Origin: Harmothoe impar
Lineage: Eukaryota; Annelida; Polychaeta; Phyllodocida; Polynoidae
Length of the DNA stretch: 64,000 nt
Reading direction: 5' to 3'
Assembly: GCA_947462335.1 (NCBI GenBank)
Contig: OX381704.1
Coordinates: 48,736,942 to 48,800,941, forward strand
This document shows positions 11,852 through 19,336 of this stretch, piece by piece. The first letter of the stretch is position 1, and each line of letters opens with the position of its first letter. The notes under the pieces were generated by a model. It was not told the DNA's origin. It worked only from the letters and a program-made list of their open reading frames with translations, and ran no database searches. The translations under genes and the position numbers were made by a program.

Positions 11852-14228
11852 TAGGGAGTGCCTTGCCATGACATTACACGCCACCCCGCAGAAGGTTCCG
11901 CGCTAACGGAGCGAGACGAGGAGAGTGGCTCGAAGCCGATTGAAGCCGACGTTGACCTATTTTAGATGAGCAGATCACGATAGAGGCATGTCTCGGCGAG
12001 CTGCTCCACGTCTAAGGTGGTCTGTAAAGATGCTGCACATGTATAGGGCAATGTGTCCAATGTATAGGGAGGTTGTGAATGAATATCATGGCTAACATGT
12101 ATTCCCCTTTACTAAGCAATGGCTCATTTGCTATACAGTTGGGTTCAAGTAGAATAAATGTCAAACATCAATGAGTTGGTATAGGTACCCACAATCGGTT
12201 AATATATTTGTGTACTAGTTGAAATCAGCAGCATACCAGCATTAAAGTGAGCCCGATGGGAAGGTGTATCATGAAAATGACGTTTTACATATTGTACTAC
12301 CCTCAATCATAACAATATCACAAGGAGCAATTGAGCAAGGAGCAATGTCTGTGTGTGGCATTTACTCTGTGGATGGTTTTACATGAGGTAAGTCCGAAGG
12401 GAACGTCCACAAATGATGTCACTAGCTAAGCGTGGGGGGGGGGCATTGGTCCGTCTTTGGATTTAGGGTCCTTGGGACAAAACGAGATATGGGCCATACA
12501 TGAATGTCTAAGTATAGGCCAATTTGCCCAAAGTCTAGACAGGGCCGGGTTTTGAAAACGGTACCAAAGGGGGTAACATTATTTGGGAAGGTGCCTCATG
12601 ACTATAGGTATGCAAGAACACCTCATGACGAGCTAGAATAGTTCCTTCCCTCTCTTCGTCTATGTAAGGTCAGGCATGTCTTAGGATAATGACTTTTCTC
12701 TGCTTATATGACTTCACCAGATGGCTGTCTATTGGTACATCTGGTAGGTCAGTTTCCCACGAGCTGCTAAATCAGCCCCCATTACAACACACCCATGTGC
12801 ACAATGTATATGAACGGCAGTGTGAGCAGCTCTGTACCAGGGCATCTACATGGGCTGCCTTTACGGAAATGTATGTTTAGTGGGTCTGTGAGCGGCTCAA
12901 TAACCAGGTCAATGAACAGGTCAATGAGCTCGTCTGTGCGTGCCGCCGTGTGAGCCAGTCTATGATCAGGTGCGAGGAGCGGTCTGTGAGCAGGACTGAG
13001 CTGCTCCTCGTTTGCTCAGATGTTGACAGCTAATGGTCCCATCCTTTTGCCTGCACTGGTACCCCGCATGAGCCAGGCTTAGATCGATATGGCCGCCGGC
13101 TACAGGGCAGCCGTCTATCAAATGGTCAATCATTTGGCGAGGTCAGGTTGGGGTTAAAAGGGGGTGAAGAAAGTGTGGAGAAGGAAGAGTTGGGAAGGGA
13201 GATAAAGGGTCCAAGGAGAGACTAGATGGTGTGCACATGTACGCATGTAGGGCAAGGTTGCACATTCAATGTGGCGTACTTAGTGTGGTATGTGTGTTGT
13301 AGGAATGCTTTGTCCATAGGTAGCACCAAACACTTGACATGTTATGGCCATTTATCAACATTATTACATGATACATCTCAGTTTAGTTGGTGTCGTAGGC
13401 TAAAATCTAAACATAAGCTTTACACCGCTCAACAACCTAAGCCGCCTGAAAAAGAGTTATGAGTTATGCTGACTCTACCTCACAATTGATGCTGTGTAAC
13501 CTATGTTTGATAATGGCCCCTTTTCTTTACCGCTAAATACTGTGTAACCTTTTGTGACCTGTGTTAGATCATCAGTTAAATACTTTTGTGTTAGCAGATG
13601 AATGTTTATTTCACATCCAATTACCTTTATAGAATAATAATGTAGACTTATTAACTGGCATTGCAATATAACCGAAATCTCAATATCAGATTGATTTCAA
13701 ACTGCCTCCAATATTGGACAACAAGGTATGGGGTGCATCAGCAGCATCTACAAGGTCTACCCCCAGAAACCAGGGAACCAACTGGTAACTTGCTGAAGGT
13801 GGTGAGAGAGGGTTTGGAGCAGCTCCAGGAGCAGCTCAGGTGAGGAATGGCCGCGGGCAGGGAGCAGTAGACACGGCTACCTATCAGTAATGGTACGGGC
13901 ACCGGGCAACATCCGCATTCCATGGTTGTATCCGGAGGTGTTAAAGGATAGAATCACCAAGAGGAGATGGCGATTTAAGCCTCAAGTCGGGCCTAATGGT
14001 GTTGGAAAGTTTTAAATGGTTTAAATATAGAGGGGGTTGAAATTCTTTATCAATTAACTACTGTTTCCAGGTGATGCTCTCTCCTCGGACATGTTTCAGT
14101 ATATTATTTGACCTAATTTATATTTTTGAAATAAGGAACATGTCTTGAAAGGCAAATGTGCCGGGACGGTATTTCTCTGCCTCTAACACATTGTTGTTGT
14201 ATTTAGATCTGCCCTGCTTCTGGCTATC
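10819..14228. other. Non-coding stretch with one small MITE and simple repeats
   Basis: There is no credible gene. It contains a (TG)n plus poly-G tract at about 11821-11851 and a worn GAACGTTC-type MITE at 12399-12594. Confidence 0.4.
12399..12594. mobile_element. GGGAACGTTC-type MITE, copy 1 (worn)
   Basis: The left terminus GGGAACGTCCACAAATGATG and following TCAC match the other copies at 35785 and 36536. The right end is a degraded counterpart of their CATTTG..GTTCCC terminus. Confidence 0.5.
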
Positions 14229-14625
14229 TTAAAGATGGTGTGTCAGCTAAATGTTTGGAGATTTTTTAGTCTTATCATATTCCTATTGTATATCCTATCC
14301 CATACGTCTTCCCTAACTTTTAAAATTATTGGCAGTGTCTTAGTCTATAAGATGAGCACATGCAGTGCAATAGTTTTTACTGTAGGTCGACACTAAAACT
14401 CTCTATGTGTTTATACTGCGTGGCTCAGTGCTTTCCCTATTAGCTTAGTTCCCGGTATGCTCAGATAGGGGGGACACTGAGTCACTGAATAGGCAACATT
14501 GGTTTCTATCTCTCAAATGATGCATTTATAGACAAATATATTTAACATTGAGCACTGCATATCAGCTAAAATAATAACAAAACCCTTGACATTAAAATGA
14601 TATCCATTTTGAAGAAAAGGTTCGG

Positions 14626-15060
14626 AGTAGTATAGTATGTATCGGAACGGGACTATAGTTAAGTACTGTTTATTACTCAATCGACCTGCAGCCAATCAGA
14701 GGCCTCCATTTGGTCACGTGACCGGAAGTGACCTACTTAGGGGATTAGTGGTGACGTCACGTGACCTAGTTAGCCAATCAGAGGCCGCCATTTGGTCACG
14801 TGACCGGAAGTGAGGTCATATGACCTACTTATGGACCGGAAGTGACGTCATATGACCTACTTAGGGGACCGGAAGTGAGGTCATATGACCTACTTTAGGA
14901 TCACGTGACCGGAAGTGACCTGATGAGTCACGTGACCGGAAGTGACGTCACATGACCTAATGGCCAACCGGAAGTGAGTGACCTGATTGAGGATCACGTG
15001 ACCGGAAGTGACCTGATTGATCACGTGACCGGAAGAAGAAGAAGAAGTGACGTCACGCGA
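14626..15060. repeat. Left TIR, an array of promoter-type motifs
   Basis: The first 108 bases match the inverse of the right end with one difference (14686). Within this stretch I count eight ACCGGAAGTGA (ETS-type) motifs plus one truncated copy, seven CACGTG E-boxes mostly fused directly to the ETS motif, four TGACGTCA CRE motifs and two GCCAATCAGAGGCC CCAAT boxes. Weaker similarity to the right TIR resumes at about 15590-15725, so the left TIR seems to have been expanded by about 550 bp of purine-rich repeats and a hairpin. Confidence 0.85.
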
Positions 15061-15123
15061 CTTAATGAAGAGATGAGCGTCTTTAAGGGGTCACGCGCTT
15101 TAAAATGTGATATCTTTTTTTTT

Positions 15124-15475
15124 GGAGGAGGAGGAGGAGGAGGAGGAGGAGGAGGAGGAGGAGTAGGAGGAGAAGGAGGCGAGTCTCTTATTTTTTTCGG
15201 TAAACTAATAAAAAACACTACGATATAAGTTGTTTTTTTTTTTTCATTTTTTATTGTTTTACGAGCGACTGGAAGTGACTTATTGAACTAGGTAGAAGCG
15301 TTCTTTAGAGTGTATAAAGGGGGGGGGGGAGGGGAGGGGAGGGGAGGGAAGGGGAGGGGGGCCCCTTTAAGATGCATGGGGAGGGGGGCGGTTTTAGGAT
15401 GCATGGGGCGAGTGGTGGGGGGGAGGGGGGGAGGGGGGAGGGGGGCACTCTAGGGGGGTGGGGGGGCACTCTAAG
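15124..15475. repeat. (GGA)n and G-rich simple repeats
   Basis: A GGA-triplet array at 15124-15180 and GGGGA/GGGGGG-rich tracts at 15318-15475 are candidate quadruplex-forming DNA. They sit in the left TIR expansion, downstream of the minus-strand gene. An AATAAA on the minus strand (complement of 15250-15255) could serve that gene. Confidence 0.8.
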
Positions 15476-15524
15476 GGGCGTTTGTCTCTTTTAAGAAAAA
15501 AAGAAAAGAAAAAGATTTCAATCG

Positions 15525-15566
15525 AGAGACACGCTTCTTCCTCTCGAGAGGAAGAAGCGTGTCTCT
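15525..15566. repeat. 42-bp perfect loopless palindrome
   Basis: Twenty-one-base arms (outer end AGAGACACGC, centre CTCGAG) are exact complements. It lies between the purine-rich expansion and the 3' end of the death-domain gene. The right side of the element has no counterpart that I can see. Confidence 0.9.
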
Positions 15567-15728
15567 TCGTTTTTTTTTGTTTATCACGTGCTTCGATGAG
15601 GCGATCAGCTGCGACTGGAGGAAGTGACACTTTAAGAGGGCGCGCGTCTTAATTGTTATGATATTTTTTTTTTTTTTTTTTTTTTTACTTACTAATAAAG
15701 AAGACGTATGAAAATAAAACACAACAAT

Positions 15729-16469
15729 TCACATGTCCGTCGTTCTCGTTGTTTCTTGCTTGATAAAGTCAAGTAATATCGCGATGCCGAGGTCAAACTT
15801 TCCCATGTCCTCAGTCAACACTCGAAGGAGTTCAAAAGGTGTACCGCCGGCACCGTCAGCTTCATCTTGCCACATTTTCAACACTCGGAAGGCCCACTCA
15901 GCGGGACTTCCTCCGTATTCGCATTCTTCAGCGATCTTATCTAACCTCTCAGGCGACAATTTTAAATGGTCCCCCACCTCTTTCCACCTGCTACCTAGAC
16001 GTCTGCCGAGGGTGCCCAAGTGCTTATGCATCGCGCGCGAGTCGGGGTTTTCGAAATCCAACCCCTGTCTGTGGAGAAGGGACATCCACTGAGCCAACAG
16101 TTCCACGCGTCTAATGCGGGTGAAGACGCGACCGAGCTCTCCCCATCTATGACGATGCGGGGTTTCACCCCACCAGACTCGGAACATCGCCGTACACAGC
16201 TCCTCCGGTGTCTTGACACTGTGCTCTACTAGAGCATCCATACGGGCGGCGGTAACTTTTAAGCTACTGCCCAACTCTCTCCAACAGCCGCTCAACTCTT
16301 TACCTAGTTGACGAAGCAAGGCGTCGCTATAGGCTAACCGCCGCTGTCCTACCTCTCTGTTCTCCCCATCGGTCTGCCTCGCGCGTCTCACGTCGTCAAG
16401 CCGCATTAACTTTTTTTCAGGTGGACAAGGCGGTGAAGGCGAGCTTGAAAGTGGAATAGCTTGAGCCAT
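15729..16469 (-). CDS. Tandem death-domain protein carried by the element
   Basis: A 246-residue intact ORF. After a Pro/Ser-rich leader (1-20) and a charged linker it has two repeats of one helical fold. The first is about 52-128 (LGKELSGCWRELGSSL, W63, W99-W100). The second is about 150-236 (LGRRLGSRWKEVGDHL, W162, W200, then MGKFDLGIAILLDFI). The W-(R/K)-E-(L/V)-G helix, the following KxxxxRxDxL helix and the later tryptophan are typical of death domains, which assemble apoptotic and innate immune signalling complexes. With no catalytic or membrane segment it may act as an adaptor or decoy; that is inference. The start has a purine at -3 and G at +4, and a (CCG)n tract lies in its 5' leader. 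It is divergent from the gene at 17557. Confidence 0.8.
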   Translation of the reverse strand: MAQAIPLSSSPSPPCPPEKKLMRLDDVRRARQTDGENREVGQRRLAYSDALLRQLGKELSGCWRELGSSLKVTAARMDALVEHSVKTPEELCTAMFRVWWGETPHRHRWGELGRVFTRIRRVELLAQWMSLLHRQGLDFENPDSRAMHKHLGTLGRRLGSRWKEVGDHLKLSPERLDKIAEECEYGGSPAEWAFRVLKMWQDEADGAGGTPFELLRVLTEDMGKFDLGIAILLDFIKQETTRTTDM

Positions 16470-16482
16470 CTCGTCTCGTCTT

Positions 16483-16487
16483 GGCGG

Positions 16488-16544
<57 letters not shown>

Positions 16545-16553
16545 TGGTGGTAG
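16483..16553. repeat. (CGG/CCG)n tract in the leader of the death-domain gene
   Basis: An almost uninterrupted GGC-triplet run with a few GGT interruptions lies directly upstream of the minus-strand ATG at 16469, within the predicted 5' leader (TATA box at 16607-16615). Confidence 0.85.
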
Positions 16554-16606
16554 TAGACGTTACTGTGGTCAGAGGCGATATGGTTTTTTTCCAACAGAAA
16601 TCAGAG

Positions 16607-16615
16607 CTTTTTATA
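16607..16615 (-). promoter_or_regulatory. TATA box for the death-domain gene
   Basis: TATAAAAAG on the minus strand lies about 140 bp before the ATG at 16469, giving a predicted leader of about 110 nt that includes the CCG tract. Confidence 0.55.
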
Positions 16616-17110
16616 CAGAGGGAGTTTAATCCCATTTCCAACAGCACTCCAGCTGTGTAGCGACCTGTCCGCATGACGCTTTTTCAACCGCTCCGCTCCT
16701 TAAGAGCTTAGATGACGAGGGGTGTGTCATCGCTATCCGTGGAGACCAGCTGAAAACGGTGTTTCTTCCTCATCCATAGCCTTACCTCCTACCCCCTACC
16801 TGAGGACGTCTCCCTCCCTCTGACATTCATTGTAACAAACGTCAGAGGTCAGGTGAAAATCGGATTTTTTTCATGCACAGCCTTAGTCAGCTGTCACCCC
16901 TCCCTATTGAACTAGCCGGCCGCCGCCTGGCCGGCCCGGTCTACTCACCACGGCAGGAGGTGGTGATTTTTTTTTTGTCTTACACTTAAGTCGCTCACCA
17001 CATGCACACGCCTCTACTCACAGACAGACACGTTCGTCTTAGGGGGGTCCTGCTTCACGCCACACGCCTCCTGTAGTTTTTTTTGTATACACACTCTAAG
17101 CTCATCACCG

Positions 17111-17446
17111 TTAATCCTTTATACAGCTAACGCGCGCTGAATGGCTGAACAGGGTGGTAAGTGGCTTAGCTCATGACAGTGGATCCCTCAAAAAAAAAGA
17201 GGGGAAAGGGATCCAGCTGAAAACGTCATACCTTATGTCTTTGTGAATGGCCGCCGGTCAGTCGACGGCAGCAACCGCTTAATCCTTTATACAGCTAATG
17301 CGCGTTGAATTGCTGAACAGGGTGGTAAGCGGCTTAGCTCATGACAGTCGATCTCTCAAAAGGGGGGAAAGGGATCCAGCTGAAAACGTCATGCCTTATG
17401 TCTTTTGTTTCTCTTTGTGAACGGCCGCCGGCCAGCCGGTGGCAGC
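17111..17446. repeat. Two tandem copies of a 168-bp promoter-proximal unit
   Basis: Both copies start TTAATCCTTTATACAGCTAA and run through GAACAGGGTGGTAAG, GGATCCAGCTGAAAACGTCA and CCTTATGTCTT. A partial third copy (GCTGAACAGGG...TAGCTTAGCTC) follows to about 17472, just before the TATA box. Each unit carries one CCAGCTGAAAACGTCA site. Confidence 0.8.
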
Positions 17447-17490
17447 TGAACAGGGTCAGTAAGTAGCTTAGCTCTAGAAGCGAGAAGGCG

Positions 17491-17498
17491 TATATAAG
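17491..17498 (+). promoter_or_regulatory. TATA box for the plus-strand gene
   Basis: TATATAAG is followed about 28-32 bp later by an initiator-like TTCACTCACTC. The ATG at 17557 has a strong context (caccaccATGA). Confidence 0.65.
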
Positions 17499-17556
17499 GG
17501 GTCTGGAAACCTCCATTCACTCACTCATTCTTTTGCTGCTCTCTACAGTCACCACC

Positions 17557-17961
17557 ATGAGCAAAAGACAACACCTAGCGCCGTCCAAGAACAAGAAGAC
17601 TACGCGGAACAGCGCTCGTTTAGCGTCAGTGCCTCCTCTTGCTACTGAAAATGAGACTACCGCCGCAGCCGCTTGGTCTTATCACCCTCCCGCTGTAGCG
17701 AGCGCTCGCGGCAGTAGTAGTAGTAGTAGCAGTAGTAGTAGCAGTAGTAGTACTAGTAGTAGTAGTAGTAGTAGTAGTACTACTGGTAGTAGTCGTCGTG
17801 CTAGCGACGTTGTTACACTCGCGACGGTACACGTTGCTGCTAAGCGCGCTGCCGCTGCTACTGCCGCCCCGCCTGCTGCGGCTGCTGCTGCTGCTGCACC
17901 TGCTACCGCTGCGCCTGCTACTGCTGCGCCTGCTGAGGCTGCTGCGCCTGCTACTGTTGCG

Positions 17962-17995
<34 letters not shown>

Positions 17996-18579
17996 CTGCT
18001 GCACCTGCTGCTACCGCTACTACTACTGACGACAACGCTCCTGGCACAGCGCAGTACTGGCAACCGGGTTTTTACCTCCCCACTACTGTTGATGACTTTG
18101 ATGACCTGCCGCACGTTGCACAGCCCCTCTCCTCCACCACTACATCGACCGACGCCCTCGACGCCGCTCGCGCTGAGAGTGACAGCTATTCGGACACTCA
18201 GCCCCTAAACCGAGAAGAAGAGGAGGAGGAGGAGGAGCAGCAGCAACAGGGTGAGACAGAGAACGACGCTGACGACGAGGCGTACGAACAACCGAAGGGA
18301 AAGGGGTGGGCGGTACGTTTTTCGGCTTCCCTCTTCGACCTTTCGACCTCACTTCCTCCACTAGTAGCGTCCCGTCCGGTCCGTGGCGACTGCCCTCACC
18401 GCCACCTTACGAGGGCGGCGGCGCTTCATCTTCTACCGCTACACTCAGCACCGACGGCGTGTGGCTGCGCTGTTCCAACAACGAGGCCTCGGATACCACC
18501 AGCGCTGACGCTGCTCCTGCTATCGGTTCTGCTGCTGATTCAGCTCACGCTGATGGTGTTACTCATCCTGCGGGTGTGA
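17557..18579 (+). CDS. Low-complexity Ser/Ala/acidic protein (zero-frame product)
   Basis: The start is set by the strong context at 17557. The reading frame opens basic (MSKRQHLAPSKNKKTTR), then has a long Ser run (about 17710-17790), Ala/Pro runs (about 17850-18015), a short ordered stretch with QYWQPGFYLPTTVDDFDDLP (18049-18108) and an acidic/Gln run (about 18210-18250). I recognise no family. After about 18300 this frame turns into leucine-rich low-information sequence and stops at 18579, while the -1 frame becomes protein-like. I therefore infer that the functional product leaves this frame at the G GGA AAG heptamer (18297-18303), giving about 248 residues before the shift. A sequencing or mutational frameshift is the simple alternative. 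Confidence 0.6.
18297..18303 (+). promoter_or_regulatory. Candidate -1 ribosomal frameshift heptamer
   Basis: GGGAAAG is read as G GGA AAG in the upstream zero frame, the X XXY YYZ form used for -1 frameshifting. Slipping back one base puts the ribosome exactly in the frame of the 18306-19136 ORF. G-rich GGGTGGGCGG follows and could pair with CCGCCACC near 18398; no compact stem is obvious by eye. Confidence 0.5.
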
Positions 18580-19136
18580 AACGTTCTAAGGTGAGTTCCA
18601 GAACAACAAGGCCTAGTAAGAAGAGAAAAATACAAGAAAAAGAACGAGATGGACGAGAAGAAGCAGAGAAAACCTTCTCCCGTCTTCTCGGGTTAGAGTT
18701 CTGCTTAGACGGAGCTTTGACGCTGGAGATCTGGGAGGACGTGGCTAGACTGTCTAGGAGGCCGCGCTACACAAAAGACGGCCAGGTGAAAGAGGCGTCT
18801 CTGACCAGAAGCAAGCGAGTGCACTTCACGGCCGACGCGCTGCGCGAGCTAATAGCACGCATCGCCGATATCCGCGCAGTGGTGCGCATACGCGACACAG
18901 CGGCCGCGCAAGGAAAACCTAATCACACCCCCTGGTTCGCAGTGCTGGATGAGGAGGGCGAAGTGTACGCAGCTGTGAGCTACTACAGCGGTAAGAACCT
19001 CGTCCACGTGCGCAAGTACGAAGGTCCTGACAAAAAACCCACACAGCAGGGAGTGACGCTGTCCGCCAGAGCGCTCAAAGAGTTGGATGACAAAACAGAG
19101 ATCATTCTGAAATATCTCGGCATAGATTCGGAATGA
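18306..19136 (+). CDS. -1 frame ORF with PPPY motif and PC4-like C-terminal domain
   Basis: The frame is open from 18273 and contains no ATG at all, so it cannot be started conventionally. Counting from 18306, it has PPPY (32-35, a WW-domain-binding late-domain type motif), a Ser/Thr/Ala linker, a basic nuclear-localisation-like SKKRKIQEK (104-112) and a helical region (120-200). It ends with about 219-268, AAVSYYSGKNLVHVRKYE then KKPTQQGVTLSARALKELDD. The last segment resembles PC4/Sub1-type ssDNA-binding domains: two strands, a basic loop, a GxxLS turn and a helix. A role as the ssDNA-binding protein for protein-primed replication by the adjacent polymerase is inferred. A strong splice-donor look-alike (AAG|GTGAGT, 18588-18596) means splicing must also be considered. 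Confidence 0.6.
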   Translation: MGGTFFGFPLRPFDLTSSTSSVPSGPWRLPSPPPYEGGGASSSTATLSTDGVWLRCSNNEASDTTSADAAPAIGSAADSAHADGVTHPAGVKRSKVSSRTTRPSKKRKIQEKERDGREEAEKTFSRLLGLEFCLDGALTLEIWEDVARLSRRPRYTKDGQVKEASLTRSKRVHFTADALRELIARIADIRAVVRIRDTAAAQGKPNHTPWFAVLDEEGEVYAAVSYYSGKNLVHVRKYEGPDKKPTQQGVTLSARALKELDDKTEIILKYLGIDSE

Positions 19137-19155
19137 GAGACGCTCAACGCTCACG

Positions 19156-19158
<3 letters not shown>

Positions 19159-19191
<33 letters not shown>

Positions 19192-19310
19192 GCGTTTGAC
19201 GTACGCTGTATGAGACAGACAGACGGATACACAGACAGCAGACAGAAAGATAAATAGATAGATAGATAGACAGATAGATTGATAGATAGATAGATAGTTA
19301 GACGGCTAAG
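19159..19310. repeat. (CA)n and (GATA/GACA)n microsatellites
   Basis: CG/CA dinucleotides at 19159-19191, then GACAGA and GATAGATA repeats to about 19300, fill the 200-bp gap between the PC4-like gene and polB. Confidence 0.85.
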
Positions 19311-19336
19311 TAGTTGGTAACTGAGTGAAAAAAAAC

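Larger units (their letters stand above)
16470..17556. promoter_or_regulatory. Bidirectional promoter region of the element
   Basis: About 1.1 kb separates two divergent genes, with a TATA box facing each way. It contains a roughly 168-bp tandem duplication (17111-17446) and three copies of CCAGCTGAAAACG (near 16750, 17213 and 17377). Confidence 0.6.

Noticed and set aside
17626..18208. Long open frames on both strands across the Ser/Ala triplet repeats
   Set aside because: AGT and GCT triplet runs stay open in all frames. Only the plus frame starting at 17557 has a promoter, a strong start context and a non-repetitive continuation.
18588..18704. Intron from AAG|GTGAGT (18591) to ...GGGTTAG (18704)
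   Set aside because: The donor is strong, but the sequence it would remove encodes the basic SKKRKIQEK stretch in the best frame, and using it would not explain the missing ATG. Kept only as an alternative.
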